Shown: positions 43,440-52,923 of the stretch, in pieces
Numbering within the stretch: the stretch's first letter is position 1
Layout: the number at the start of each line of letters is the position of its first letter
From: Erythrobacter donghaensis
Lineage (GTDB): Bacteria; Pseudomonadota; Alphaproteobacteria; Sphingomonadales; Sphingomonadaceae
DNA length: 64,000 nucleotides
NCBI RefSeq assembly: GCF_002155425.1
Contig: NZ_MUYG01000008.1
Location: forward strand, 62,001-126,000
Direction: 5' to 3'
Program-made: the position numbers and the translations under genes
The notes under the pieces: model-generated
What the model was told of the DNA's origin: nothing
Seen by the model: only the letters and a program-made list of their open reading frames with translations
Database searches by the model: none

Positions 43440-44327
43440 TCAGTCCTGCAAGGGTGCGTAGACCCGCACCCAGTCGACATACATTGCCACCTTACCGGCT
43501 TTGATCGCATCAACCGTGGCTTGCGGCATGCCGTTATAGGGGTGTTTGATGCCGTTGGTCTTGAATGGATAGGCACCGCCGATCGCGAAATTGAGGATCA
43601 GGTGCTTCTTGTTGTCGAAGCGCCATGGGCCGTAATGCTCCACCATCGGCCGCGTGACGCGATAGGTCAGTCGGCCATCGACTTCGAACAGGACAGACTG
43701 GCTGGTCCATTCGACGGCATAGGTGTGCCAGTCGGTCACATCGGTTTCCGGGGCGAATACAAACTTGTTCACCAGCGGCGTCTCGCCCGAATAGCCCGGC
43801 CCGTGCAACGCCACGCCAGTCCAGTCGAGTTCGCCGACATATTCCATGATGTCGATCTCGCCGGTGCCGGGCCACTCGCCGTTGCCGAGCATCCAGAAGG
43901 CTGGCCACACGCCAACCGCATCGGGCATCCTGATCCGCGCCTCGATCCGGCCGTAGGTGAACTCGGCCTTGCCCTGTGAATTGACCCGTCCCGAGATGAA
44001 GTCGGCTTTACGATCCTTGCGCGTGTCCACGCCGGGCCGGTAGACTGGCCGCAGCACCAGCGCGCCGCCTTCGGCACCGGCGACATCGCGGGCGATCTGG
44101 ATCGTGTCGGGGCTGTCGAGATAGGCCTGCTGCTCGTTGTTGACCCAGAAATCCATGCCGACAACGTTCCACTTGCTGCGATCAAGCGCGGGGCCGTCGA
44201 ATTCGTCCGCGAACAAAAGTGCGCGCGCTTCGCTACCGGTGGAGGCCTTCGGGTGCTCCGCTGCGGCGCCAGTTCCGGCAATCAGGGCGAACGCCGCTAT
44301 GGTTGCATGGCGAACGGCTCGGTTCAT
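43440..44327 (-). CDS. GH16 glycoside hydrolase, secreted (beta-glucanase/laminarinase-like)
   Basis: The 295-residue protein has a Sec signal (RHATIAAFALIAGTGAAA) and a GH16 jelly-roll. The catalytic motif GEIDIMEYVG holds the nucleophile and acid/base glutamates (ExDxxE). Other GH16 blocks are FTYGRIEARIRMP, GVWPAFWMLG, DWHTYAVEWTS and HLILNFAIGG. It should cut beta-1,3- or mixed beta-glucans, or another marine polysaccharide; subfamily is not certain from motifs. The ATG at 44327 has GGAGAG upstream; one at 44357 has no site. It fits with the nearby uronate operon in polysaccharide use (inference). Confidence 0.92.
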   Translation of the reverse strand: MNRAVRHATIAAFALIAGTGAAAEHPKASTGSEARALLFADEFDGPALDRSKWNVVGMDFWVNNEQQAYLDSPDTIQIARDVAGAEGGALVLRPVYRPGVDTRKDRKADFISGRVNSQGKAEFTYGRIEARIRMPDAVGVWPAFWMLGNGEWPGTGEIDIMEYVGELDWTGVALHGPGYSGETPLVNKFVFAPETDVTDWHTYAVEWTSQSVLFEVDGRLTYRVTRPMVEHYGPWRFDNKKHLILNFAIGGAYPFKTNGIKHPYNGMPQATVDAIKAGKVAMYVDWVRVYAPLQD

Positions 44328-44426
44328 GGTGATGTCTCTCCGCTTGATCCCGCTCATGCGATAGCATTGCCCGAGGCGCGTGCCATCCGGCTGAAGACGA
44401 ATTCAACCATGCCGGGCATTTGCCGC

Positions 44427-44455
44427 TTGCCCGTGTGCCGTGCGGGACACATATT
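44427..44455 (+). promoter_or_regulatory. Sigma-70-like promoter of rsh, implying a leaderless message
   Basis: The -35 TTGCCC (44427-44432) and -10 CATATT (44450-44455) are separated by 17 bp. A start site 6-7 nt after the -10 falls 1-3 nt before the ATG at 44464. No ribosome binding site precedes that ATG. The mRNA may therefore be leaderless. Confidence 0.4.
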
Positions 44456-44463
44456 CGCTAGCG

Positions 44464-46554
44464 ATGCTCCGCCAATACGAACTCGTCGAGAAGGTCCTCG
44501 AATACGACCCTGACGCCGACGAGGCGATGCTCAACCGCGCCTATGTCTATACCGTGCAGAAGCACGGCTCGCAGAAACGCGCGAGCGGCGATCCCTATTT
44601 CTCGCATCCGGTCGAAGTCGCGGGCCTGATGACCGACCTGAAGCTCGATCAGGCGACGATCATCACAGCGCTGCTCCACGACACGGTGGAGGACACCCTC
44701 GCCACGATCGACGATATCGAGGTGCATTTCGGCCCCGAAGTCGCCCGGCTGGTGGACGGGGTGACCAAGCTCTCCAAGATCGAGGCCATGCCCGAGAACG
44801 AGCGTGCGGCCGAAAACCTGCGCAAGTTCCTGCTCGCCATGTCCGAAGACATCCGCGTGCTGCTGGTGAAGCTCGCCGACCGGCTGCACAACATGCGCAC
44901 GCTGCACTTCATCAAGTCACCCGAAAAGCGCCAGCGAATCGCGCGTGAGACGATGGATATCTACGCCCCTCTCGCCGAGCGGGTGGGGATGTATGAATAC
45001 ATGCACGAAATGCAGGCACTGGCCTTCCGCGAGCTGGAACCGGAGGCCCATGCCACCATCACCAACCGGCTCGAACAGCTGCGCTCACAGGATGGCGGGC
45101 AGGTCGATGCGATTGCGCTGACGATCAAGCAGCGCCTCGCCGAAGCGGGGCTCAAGGTCGAGGTCTACGGGCGCGAGAAGCACCCCTATTCGATCTGGCA
45201 CAAGATGGCCGAGCGCCATGTGAACTTCGAACAGGTCACCGACATCATGGCCTTCCGCGTCCTCACCGAAACCGAGGAGGACTGCTACCGCGCGCTCGGC
45301 ATCCTGCACACCACGTGGCAGTTCCTCCCCGGCAAGTTCAAAGACTACATCTCGACGCCGAAGTCGAACGGATACCGCAGCTTGCACACCTCGCTGATGT
45401 ACGAGAATTCGATGCGGGTCGAAGTGCAGATCCGCACCCGCGACATGCACCGCACCAATGAATTCGGCCTTGCCGCGCACTGGGCCTACAAGCAGGGCGA
45501 CCAGCCCGATGGCGCGGTGGGCTGGCTGCGCGACCTGATCGAGATCGTCGATGCGAGCCACGATGCCGAAGAGCTGCTCGAGCATACGCGCATGGCGATC
45601 TATCAGGATCGCATCTTCGCCTTCACCCCCAAGGGCGCGCTGTTCCAGATGCCCAAGGGCGCGACGGCGGTGGACTTTGCCTTCGCCGTCCACACAAATC
45701 TCGGGCTTCAGACCGCGGGGGTGAAGATCAACGGCCGCCACATGCCGCTGAGGACCCCGCTCGCCAATGGCGATGTGGTGGAGATCATCAAGAACCCGCA
45801 TGCCTCGCCGCAGCTGTCATGGCTCGCCTTCGTCGTCACCGGCAAGGCGCGCGCCGCGATCCGCCGCGCGGTGCGGGCGAAGGAGCGCGCCGAAGTCGCC
45901 ACCATCGGCTCCAAGCTGTTCGACGAGATCGCCGCGCGCGTCCCCGCCCGCATCGGCAAGAAGGCGATCCGCGCCGCGATCGAGCGGCTCGGCATGGAGG
46001 AGCCCGACGATCTGATGTACGCGATCGGCGCGGCCAAGATCACCGACCGCGAGGTGATGGAAGCGCTGGTCCCCGGCTGCACCGCCGAGATCGCCGAGGA
46101 CGAACAGTGGGAGCGGCGCGAGCGCGCGATCTCGATCCGCGGCCTCACACCGGGCGTCGCCTTCGACCTCGCGCCCTGCTGCCACCCCGTCCCCGGCGAC
46201 CGCATCGTCGGCATCCGGCGCAAGGGGGAGACCGTGCTGGTTCATGCGATCGACTGCATGGAACTGGCGAGCGGGGTCGACAGCGACTGGATCGACCTCG
46301 CCTGGGGCAACCAGTCTTCCGGCGCGGTCGGGCAATTGTCGGTGACGATCTACGACCGGCTGGGCACGCTGGCGGAAATGGCGGGCATATTCGCGCAGAA
46401 CAAGGCCAACATCATCACCCTGATGCAGGCCCAGATCGATCACCCTTTCGTGACCTATGATGTCGAGGTCGAGGTGCAGGATTCGGTCCACCTCAACCGC
46501 ATCATCTCCGCCCTGCGCGCCAGCGACGCGGTGGCGCAGGCCGAGCGGCAGTGA
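44464..46554 (+). CDS. rsh: Bifunctional (p)ppGpp synthetase/hydrolase (RelA/SpoT homologue)
   Basis: The 696-residue protein shows the full Rsh order. The HD hydrolase has FSHPVEVAG and LLHDTVED (H72-D73). The synthetase has YGREKHPYSIWHKM and KDYISTPKSNGYRSLHT. A TGS domain follows (IFAFTPKGALFQMPKGATAV), then a zinc-finger-like CCHPVPGD stretch and a C-terminal ACT domain (LGTLAEMAGIFAQNKANI). Both catalytic domains look intact, as expected of the single alphaproteobacterial enzyme. It makes and removes (p)ppGpp in the stringent response. The ATG at 44464 is preferred; a frame 24 nt longer adds MRDTYSLA over the promoter. Confidence 0.96.
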   Translation: MLRQYELVEKVLEYDPDADEAMLNRAYVYTVQKHGSQKRASGDPYFSHPVEVAGLMTDLKLDQATIITALLHDTVEDTLATIDDIEVHFGPEVARLVDGVTKLSKIEAMPENERAAENLRKFLLAMSEDIRVLLVKLADRLHNMRTLHFIKSPEKRQRIARETMDIYAPLAERVGMYEYMHEMQALAFRELEPEAHATITNRLEQLRSQDGGQVDAIALTIKQRLAEAGLKVEVYGREKHPYSIWHKMAERHVNFEQVTDIMAFRVLTETEEDCYRALGILHTTWQFLPGKFKDYISTPKSNGYRSLHTSLMYENSMRVEVQIRTRDMHRTNEFGLAAHWAYKQGDQPDGAVGWLRDLIEIVDASHDAEELLEHTRMAIYQDRIFAFTPKGALFQMPKGATAVDFAFAVHTNLGLQTAGVKINGRHMPLRTPLANGDVVEIIKNPHASPQLSWLAFVVTGKARAAIRRAVRAKERAEVATIGSKLFDEIAARVPARIGKKAIRAAIERLGMEEPDDLMYAIGAAKITDREVMEALVPGCTAEIAEDEQWERRERAISIRGLTPGVAFDLAPCCHPVPGDRIVGIRRKGETVLVHAIDCMELASGVDSDWIDLAWGNQSSGAVGQLSVTIYDRLGTLAEMAGIFAQNKANIITLMQAQIDHPFVTYDVEVEVQDSVHLNRIISALRASDAVAQAERQ

Positions 46555-46581
46555 AGGCGCGACGCCGGCTGGGTTAGCCGA

Positions 46582-47115
46582 TCAGCCGCGCCATTCGCGG
46601 CGTTCCTCCGCCGCGCGCAGGACTTCGTAGCTGGTCTGGATCAGCTGGAACTGCTTGGCGGCCTCGGCATCGCCGGGCTTCACGTCGGGGTGCACTTCCT
46701 TGGCGCGGGCACGGTAGGCTTTCTTGACCGCGTTGAAATCGGCGTCCGATTCCAGCCCCAGCACCTCGAGCGCGCGCATCTCGTCGGCCGAGCGCGAGCC
46801 GTCGCCCGATCCGGCCCAGCCGTAATGCGCGCTTTCGGCATAGCCCGCACTCTCGGCGCGTTCGGCCTTGGCGCGTTCTTCCTTTTCGGCGGCTTCCAGC
46901 CCTTCGAAGTAATCCCACTTGGAATTGTATTCGGCCGCGTGCTTCTGGCAGAAATACCAGCGGTCGGGGCTGTTGGGGGCCTTGGGCGCGGGGCAATTGC
47001 CCGGCTCGTCACACCCGTGGCGGTCGCAGATGCGGACATTGGTCGCTTCCTGCGAGGAGCCATAGGGCCGCCAGCGCGGGAAGCCCCAATCCATCGATCG
47101 GCGCGCGCGGCTCAT
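46582..47115 (-). CDS. J-domain (DnaJ-type) protein
   Basis: The 177-residue protein has a C-terminal J domain (about 112-177) with ALEVLGLESDADFNAVKKAY, the invariant HPD in AKEVHPDVKPGD, and FQLIQTSYEVL. The N-terminal part has possible metal ligands (CDRHGCDEPGNCPAP and FCQKHAAE). It would recruit Hsp70 (DnaK) to a client. This arrangement, with a short Cys-rich head and the J domain at the C-terminus, is common in alphaproteobacteria. Clients are unknown. Confidence 0.88.
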   Translation of the reverse strand: MSRARRSMDWGFPRWRPYGSSQEATNVRICDRHGCDEPGNCPAPKAPNSPDRWYFCQKHAAEYNSKWDYFEGLEAAEKEERAKAERAESAGYAESAHYGWAGSGDGSRSADEMRALEVLGLESDADFNAVKKAYRARAKEVHPDVKPGDAEAAKQFQLIQTSYEVLRAAEERREWRG

Positions 47116-47313
47116 CGGCGAGCCCGGAGGCGGAGCCGGGTTCGGGGTGTGCGGGGGGGCATGTCGTTGGTCGATTGTCTCACGCGCTCAATCTAGGCGA
47201 GGTGGCCGCCAATGGGAAGGCGTGAGATGCGGGAACCAGTTGCAATGTGAAATGTTGCATTGCGCAAAGCCCACCATCCGGCGCAGGTCTGCGCTGCGTC
47301 CGAAAGTTTGATC

Positions 47314-47463
47314 ATGAGCCCGCAACTGACCCTCTCCAGCCTGTTCTGCGTGCTCGCGCTTGCGGGTCTGTGCGTGGTCACCTCGGCGCGCGAGCTCAGC
47401 GGATTCGGCGCGCCGGTCGCCGAGCGGCAGGCCGAGGTCGCCCCCGGCCTGCTCAACGGCTAG
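47314..47463 (+). CDS. Small single-pass membrane protein, unknown function
   Basis: The 49-residue frame from the ATG at 47314 encodes one hydrophobic helix (LSSLFCVLALAGLCVVTSA) and a short tail (ELSGFGAPVAERQAEVAP). The hydrophobic pattern and its fit in a 350-bp gap between two minus-strand genes favour a real gene. There is no strong ribosome binding site and no homology I recognise. It might instead be chance. Confidence 0.45.
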   Translation: MSPQLTLSSLFCVLALAGLCVVTSARELSGFGAPVAERQAEVAPGLLNG

Positions 47464-47466
47464 CAA

Positions 47467-47988
47467 TCAGTTGATGATCACGCTCGCGGCGCGGCGGTTC
47501 TGCGCCCAGGCGCTTTCGTTCGAGCCAAGCGCGACCGGGCGTTCCTTGCCATAGCTCACCACCGCGATGCGGTTGGCGTCCACGCCCAGGCTGACCAGAT
47601 AGGCCTTGGCCGCATTGGCACGGCGCTCGCCCAGCGCGATGTTGTATTCGCGGGTGCCGCGTTCGTCGGCATGGCCTTCGATGGTGAAGGTGATCTGCGG
47701 ATAGCGCGCGAAATACTGCGCCTGCGCCTGCAGCGCGGCGGCATCCTGCGTGTCGATATTGTAGCGATCAGTATCGAAATAAATCGTGGTCGAAGAACCG
47801 ACGGCCGCCGCAAAGTGCCCCTGCGTGCCCACGGTCGGGCCGGTGGGCGTCACGGTCGGGGCCGCCGTCGCGGCTGGGCGCGGGGTGCTGACCGGATCGG
47901 GCGGGAGCACCTCGGGGGCCTTCTTCGAACAGGCGGCAAGGCCGGTGGCCGAGGCGAGAAGCAGGATCGTCGCAAGCTTGGTGTTCAT
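47467..47988 (-). CDS. pal: Peptidoglycan-associated lipoprotein Pal
   Basis: The 173-residue lipoprotein has a lipobox GLAAC (acylated Cys20) and a Pro/Thr-rich linker. The OmpA-like peptidoglycan-binding domain holds IYFDTDRYNID, FTIEGHADERGTREYNIALG, and KERPVALGSNESAWAQNRRA. It ties the outer membrane to peptidoglycan and works with TolB. It is last in ybgC-tolQ-tolR-tolA-tolB-pal. The ATG at 47988 has AAAGGA upstream, 25 bp after tolB. Confidence 0.95.
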   Translation of the reverse strand: MNTKLATILLLASATGLAACSKKAPEVLPPDPVSTPRPAATAAPTVTPTGPTVGTQGHFAAAVGSSTTIYFDTDRYNIDTQDAAALQAQAQYFARYPQITFTIEGHADERGTREYNIALGERRANAAKAYLVSLGVDANRIAVVSYGKERPVALGSNESAWAQNRRAASVIIN

Positions 47989-48013
47989 CGCTCTTGTTCC
48001 TTTCACGAGAAAA

Positions 48014-49396
48014 TCAGGGGCGGATCGGGCCCCAGGCGGGGTCGGAGGCGTCGACCGGGGTCGGCAGGCGGCGTTCGTTCTGGCCGGTGAGATCGACCTG
48101 CCAGATGCCCGAACGGCCGGTGTTCTTCTCGGTGCGGAAGAACTGGATGATGCGGCCATTGGGCGCCCATGTCGGGGCCTCGTCCTGCCAGCCGCGAGTC
48201 AGAACGCGCATATTGCCGCCAGAGGTATTCATCACCGCCACGTTGAAATCGCCGGCGATGCGCGTGAAGGCGATCTGGTCGCCGCGCGGGCTCCATTCAG
48301 GCGTGGCACAGCGCCCGCCGAAGAAGCTGATACGCTTCTGGTTGCTGCCGTCGGCGTCCATCACATAGCACTGCTGGCTGCCCGAACGGTCGCTTTCGAA
48401 CACGATCTTGGAGCCATCGGGCGAATAGGAGCCGCCGACGTCGATCCCCGGCGAATCGGTCAGCTTGATGCTCTGGCCGCCGGTCGCAGGGACGCGGTAG
48501 ACATCGGTATTGCCCGCCACCGCCATCGAATAGAGGATATACTTGCCATCGGGCGACCAGCGCGGGGCGAGGGTCGGGTTGCGGTTCTCGGTCACCAGCA
48601 CCTGCTTGCCGCTGCCGATGTCATAGACATAGATCCGCGGATTGCCGTCGACATAGGAGAGATAGAGGATCTTCGAATAGTCGGGCGAGTAACGCGGGGT
48701 GAGCGCGGTGGCGCTGCCCAGCGTCAGGAAGCGGTGGTTCGCACCGTCCGAGTCCATCACCGCCAGCCGCTTCACGCGGCGATCCTTGGGGCCGGTCTCA
48801 GCGATATAGGCGATGCGGCTGTCGAAGAACGGGCTCTCGCCGGTGAGGCGGCTGAAGATGAGGTCGGAGCACTTGTGCGCCGCGCGCCGCCAGTCGGCCG
48901 GGCCGACCACCCAGCCCTCGCGCACCAATTGCTGCTGCAGCGCGACGTCGAACAGGTAGCAGCCGACCACCAGCTTGCCGTCGTCGCGCGCGCGAACATA
49001 GCCCTGCACCAGCATCTCGGCGCTGCGCCCGCTCCAGGTGCTGTAGGCGGGCGCCGGGATCTGCGCGAAGCTCGGCTGCGGCAGGCTGTCGGGGCCGACC
49101 GGCTTGAACAGCCCGTTGTTCCTGAGGTTGGCGGTAATAACCCGCGCCATCTCGCGCCCCAGCGCGCCGGTGCCGTCGGCATTGGCCGGGGTCGCGCGCT
49201 CGCGATCAGTGGCGAAGGCGGGGATGGCGATGCCGATGTCAGACCATGCCGCCTCGTCGGTGATGCGGATGACGACATCGTCGCTTTCGCTCTCGATCAC
49301 CTCGACCGGCCCGCCTTCGGATTGCGGCGCGCCCAGATCCTGCGCCGACACTGAGACTGCGGTTCCGGCAAGCAACAAGGCAAGCAGCGCCTTCAT
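48014..49396 (-). CDS. tolB: Periplasmic protein TolB
   Basis: The 460-residue protein has a signal peptide (ALLALLLAGTAVSVSA). An N-terminal domain leads into a beta-propeller made of repeats such as PRYSPDYSKILYLSYVDGNP and PRWSPDGKYILYSMAVAGN. It links the TolA complex to Pal. The ATG at 49396 overlaps the tolA stop by one base (TGATG) and has AGGA 7 nt upstream. Confidence 0.95.
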   Translation of the reverse strand: MKALLALLLAGTAVSVSAQDLGAPQSEGGPVEVIESESDDVVIRITDEAAWSDIGIAIPAFATDRERATPANADGTGALGREMARVITANLRNNGLFKPVGPDSLPQPSFAQIPAPAYSTWSGRSAEMLVQGYVRARDDGKLVVGCYLFDVALQQQLVREGWVVGPADWRRAAHKCSDLIFSRLTGESPFFDSRIAYIAETGPKDRRVKRLAVMDSDGANHRFLTLGSATALTPRYSPDYSKILYLSYVDGNPRIYVYDIGSGKQVLVTENRNPTLAPRWSPDGKYILYSMAVAGNTDVYRVPATGGQSIKLTDSPGIDVGGSYSPDGSKIVFESDRSGSQQCYVMDADGSNQKRISFFGGRCATPEWSPRGDQIAFTRIAGDFNVAVMNTSGGNMRVLTRGWQDEAPTWAPNGRIIQFFRTEKNTGRSGIWQVDLTGQNERRLPTPVDASDPAWGPIRP

Positions 49397-50217
49397 CACG
49401 AATTCCTATCAAAATCTAAAGTGAATGTGTTCTGGTCGGCTGGCACCGGAAAGGGAACCGTGAATTTGCCAACCAGCTTGATCGCGCGCACCGCTTCCTC
49501 GCGGTGGCGGTCGACCTGATTGCGGTTGAGATCGGTCACGCCCCGTGTGGCGCCGACCAGTTGCGGCTCGCCCGCCAGCGTGCCGTCAGGGTTGAGTTTG
49601 AAACGCACGCGCGTGACCAGCTTTTCGGCATCGGGCCCCTGCGGCACGCGGCCCTGCCACTTGAGGCGCACCTGCCGCCCGACCGCGCTCTGGAGCGAGG
49701 CGAGTTCATTGGGGCCCAGCGTCTTGGCTGGCGGACGGGTTTCCGTTGCCGTTGTGGAGGAGCCAGCGCCCTCGCCAAACGCCTCGTCGAACCGCGATCC
49801 GCCCCCGGCCTTGGTGGCAGGCTTGGACGGCGCGGCAGCAGCCTTCTGCGGCGGGGTGCGGTCCGGACGCGAGCGGTCGCGGCTGGGTGCGGGCTGCTGC
49901 GCGGCGGGTTTGGGCTTGGGCTGCGTCGTCGGCACGGGCCGGGCGGCAGGCTCGGGCCGGGCGGCCGCAGCCTCGGGCGCGGGAGCCGGGTTGAGGTCGA
50001 GCGTCGGCGCGGTGGAGGGACGGCTCTCCGCGACCGGATCGGGCGCCGTTTCCTCGAGGCCGACATTGGTCGCGAGGCTGACACTGATCCGCTCGGGAAA
50101 CACGGTAACCTCCGAGCGGATGGTCTGCATCAGCAGCACTGCCACCAGCGCGCCATGCAGCACGACCGCTGCGGCCAGACCGATCTTCTCTTCGTTACGG
50201 AGCGCGATGTCAGCCAT
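49396..50217 (-). CDS. tolA: TolA/TonB-type energy-transducing protein
   Basis: The 273-residue protein has one N-terminal helix (IGLAAAVVLHGALVAVLLMQT) and a Pro/Ala/Lys-rich periplasmic span (about 55-165). A C-terminal TonB/TolA-like domain follows (RQVRLKWQGRVPQGPDAEKL, then FKLNPDGTLAGEPQLVG). It is shorter than E. coli TolA (421 residues), as is usual in alphaproteobacteria. It reaches from TolQR to the outer membrane. It lies between tolR and tolB. Confidence 0.92.
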   Translation of the reverse strand: MADIALRNEEKIGLAAAVVLHGALVAVLLMQTIRSEVTVFPERISVSLATNVGLEETAPDPVAESRPSTAPTLDLNPAPAPEAAAARPEPAARPVPTTQPKPKPAAQQPAPSRDRSRPDRTPPQKAAAAPSKPATKAGGGSRFDEAFGEGAGSSTTATETRPPAKTLGPNELASLQSAVGRQVRLKWQGRVPQGPDAEKLVTRVRFKLNPDGTLAGEPQLVGATRGVTDLNRNQVDRHREEAVRAIKLVGKFTVPFPVPADQNTFTLDFDRNS

Positions 50218-50229
50218 ACTCTGCCCGGA

Positions 50230-50669
<440 letters not shown>

Positions 50670-50670
<1 letters not shown>

Positions 50671-51368
50671 TATGCGCGGTCCAGCTCGCGGCTCAGCCCG
50701 GCGTGGAGCCGGTCGGCAAAGCGCTGAAGCGTCGCCTCGTAACGATCCACCGCCCCCCCGAAGCGGTTATAGGCGATCACCGCAGGGATCGCCGCAAACA
50801 GGCCGATGGCGGTGGCGAACAGCGCCTCGGCAATGCCGGGGGCGACCACGGTGAGGCTGGCGCTCTGCTGCGCGCCGATCTGGAAGAACGAGTTCATGAT
50901 CCCCCACACCGTGCCGAACAGGCCCACGAAGGGCGCGACCGACCCGACCGTGGCGAGGAAGTTGAGCCTCCCGGCGAGATCGTCGGCCTCCTCGGCGATC
51001 TGGCTGTCCATCGCCGCGGCGATACGCTCGCGGGTGGCGGCGCGGTCGACTGGCTGCTTGGCGGTGGACTTGCGCCATTCGTCCAGCCCCGCAGCCGCGA
51101 CGCGGGCGGCGGGGACTTCCTTGCGCGCCTGCTTGGTCAGCAAGCCCTCACGGTCGCGCTGCTCCCAGAATTCCTCCTGATAGGCCTGCGACTTCTTCGA
51201 CAGCGCGCCGATCCTGAGGGAAAAGGAGACGATGATCGTCCACACCCACAGGCTGGCGAGGATCAGGCCGACCATCACCGCTTGCACGATGATGTCGGCA
51301 GTCAGGAAGAGTTCGACCGGATCGAGCCGGGTCGGGGCGGCAGCGGCGCTGAGCAGGGCAAGCGTCAC
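50670..51368 (-). CDS. tolQ: Proton-channel protein TolQ (MotA/ExbB family)
   Basis: The 232-residue protein has three helices: VQAVMVGLILASLWVWTIIV, FLATVGSVAPFVGLFGTVWG and GIAEALFATAIGLFAAIPAV. The GLFGTVWGI and EALFATAIGL blocks are MotA/ExbB signatures. The start is GTG at 51368, since no ATG precedes the conserved N-terminus; AAGGAT lies about 10 nt upstream. It follows ybgC by 4 bp. Confidence 0.95.
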
Positions 51369-51372
51369 GGTG

Positions 51373-51825
51373 TCAGTTATCCTTGTTCATGAAAGTCTGG
51401 AACGCAGCGCGCCACTCTGGCGGCTGGCGGCGCGGGCGGCCGTCGAGGGTGATGAAGCCGACGCGCAATGTCGCCTCGCACAGGTCCTCCCCGCCCCGCC
51501 GAGCGATCTGGTGCATCCGGCAGGAGGCCGCGCCCAGTTCGGTGCAGCGGGTTTCGATCACCACATCATCATCGAGCTTGGCGGGGCGCAGGTATTTGAG
51601 GTTGACCTCGGAAAGGGCATAGGCCCCCTCCCCCGTCTCGATCGCGGCGCGCTGGTCGATCCCCAGCAGCCGCAGCAGATCGCTGCGCGCCCGCTCGAAC
51701 CAGCGCAGGTAATTGGCGTGGTAGGTGATCCCCGACAGGTCGGTATCCTCGCAATAGACCCGCACCGCATAAAGGTGCCGCGCGCCATCAAAGACGCCGC
51801 CGGGAGGGTTGGGACGGAATGTCAT
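51373..51825 (-). CDS. ybgC: Tol-Pal system acyl-CoA thioesterase YbgC
   Basis: The 150-residue hotdog-fold protein has RVYCEDTDLSGITYHANYLR, with the catalytic Asp in the 4HBT motif, and RARSDLLRLLGI. It is first in the tol-pal operon, which fixes the YbgC identity. YbgC hydrolyses acyl thioesters and interacts with lipid synthesis enzymes; its role in Tol function is not well settled. The gap before it (51826-51916) holds the likely operon promoter, but I could not place one. Confidence 0.92.
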   Translation of the reverse strand: MTFRPNPPGGVFDGARHLYAVRVYCEDTDLSGITYHANYLRWFERARSDLLRLLGIDQRAAIETGEGAYALSEVNLKYLRPAKLDDDVVIETRCTELGAASCRMHQIARRGGEDLCEATLRVGFITLDGRPRRQPPEWRAAFQTFMNKDN

Positions 51826-51916
51826 GCCGATGCGCTCCGCCTTAGCCTACCGCCGAGAACCGGGGCAAGTATGGGATTTTCACATTCAACCGGTGTGGCA
51901 GTCATCCCGTCGCCGC

Positions 51917-52297
51917 TTAGCGCCGCGCGATCATCGGGCCCAATGGCTCTCCGCCGAAGATATGGACGTGCAGGTGCGGCACTTCCTGCCCGCCATGCGC
52001 GCCGATATTGGCGAGCAGGCGGTAGCCGGGCTCGACGAGACCTTTCATCCGCGCCACCTTACCCACCGCGCGCACGAAACCGGCGATTTCGGCGTCGGAG
52101 GCCTTGGCGCTGAAATCGTCCCAGCTGACATAGCGGCCCTTGGGGATCACCAGCGTGTGCACCTCGGCCTGCGGGTTGATGTCCTCGAAAGCGAAGGCCC
52201 AGTCATCCTCGTAGACTGTTTTCGAGGGGATTTCGCCGCGCAGGATCTTGGCGAAGATGTTGGCATCGTCATAGGGCTGGGTCGGGTCGATCGGCAT
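51917..52297 (-). CDS. HIT family nucleotide-binding protein (HinT-like)
   Basis: The 126-residue protein has the histidine triad VPHLHVHIFGG near the C-terminus, with IFAKILRGEIPSKTVYEDD and EVHTLVIPKGRY upstream. HinT-type enzymes hydrolyse nucleoside phosphoramidates and adenylates. Its ATG shares one base with the hisE stop (TGATG), so it is the end of the his operon, as in other alphaproteobacteria. Confidence 0.93.
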   Translation of the reverse strand: MPIDPTQPYDDANIFAKILRGEIPSKTVYEDDWAFAFEDINPQAEVHTLVIPKGRYVSWDDFSAKASDAEIAGFVRAVGKVARMKGLVEPGYRLLANIGAHGGQEVPHLHVHIFGGEPLGPMIARR

Positions 52298-52614
52298 CAG
52301 TCTTGGCTCCGTGCGGCTTTCTCGGCGAGGCCGGACAGGCCCTCGCGCCGGTCGAGTTCGGCGAGAACGGCGGAGAGCGGCACGCCCTTCTCGGCAAGCA
52401 GCACCAGCAGGTGGAAGAGGAGATCGGCGGCCTCACCCACCAGTTCGGCCTCATCACCGGTGAGCGCGGCGATCACCGTTTCGGTCGCCTCCTCACCGAG
52501 CTTCTGGGCGATCTTGGCGAGGCCCTTGGCATGGAGCTTCGCGACGTAGCTTTCGTCAGGCGAGGCGGTCAGGCGCTGGGCTATCGTGGCTTCGAGGCGG
52601 GTGAGGGTGTCCAT
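52297..52614 (-). CDS. hisE: Phosphoribosyl-ATP diphosphatase
   Basis: The 105-residue MazG-like protein has KLGEEATETVIAALTGDEAE and LVGEAADLLFHLLVLLAEKG, the acidic metal-binding helices of HisE. It performs the second step of histidine synthesis. It is separate from hisI here. A nested inverted repeat lies between it and hisF upstream, and it overlaps the HIT gene by one base. Confidence 0.95.
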   Translation of the reverse strand: MDTLTRLEATIAQRLTASPDESYVAKLHAKGLAKIAQKLGEEATETVIAALTGDEAELVGEAADLLFHLLVLLAEKGVPLSAVLAELDRREGLSGLAEKAARSQD

Positions 52615-52683
52615 TGGCTGTCCATAGATTGGCGGCGCGGGGACTTAAAGCCCCCCCTTATCGGCATTCCGGGAACGAAAAGG

Positions 52684-52899
52684 GTTTCACGCAGAGGCGC
52701 AGGGGAAGCAGAGGCGCAGAGAGGTTCCGCCCACAGCAAAGCCGCTTTCATTATCACACGAAGACACGAAGATGTCGCACCGGGCCGCATCGCGCACTGC
52801 CCTCTTCGTGTCTTCGTGTGAACTCCATGAAGGCCGCCGACGCGGCAGGGCGCTACACCTCTGCGCCTCCCCTTTCTTCTCTGCGCCTCTGCGTGAAAC
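52684..52899. repeat. Nested inverted repeat element between hisF and hisE
   Basis: The outer arms share a perfect 18 bp (TTTCACGCAGAGGCGCAG at 52685-52702, complement at 52881-52898) and remain similar for about 40 bp. The inner arms are perfect over 18 bp (52755-52772 with 52803-52820; CACACGAAGACACGAAGA). Each arm contains its own short tandem motif (GCAGAGGCGCAG; CGAAGACA). The element fills most of the 309-bp gap in the his operon. It carries no gene that I can support. Similar GCAGAGGCGCAG and CACGAAGACACGAA sequences occur as dispersed repeats in other proteobacteria (recollection, not checked). Confidence 0.8.
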
Positions 52900-52923
52900 A
52901 CCCGCGGCGCAGCCGCGTAACTT

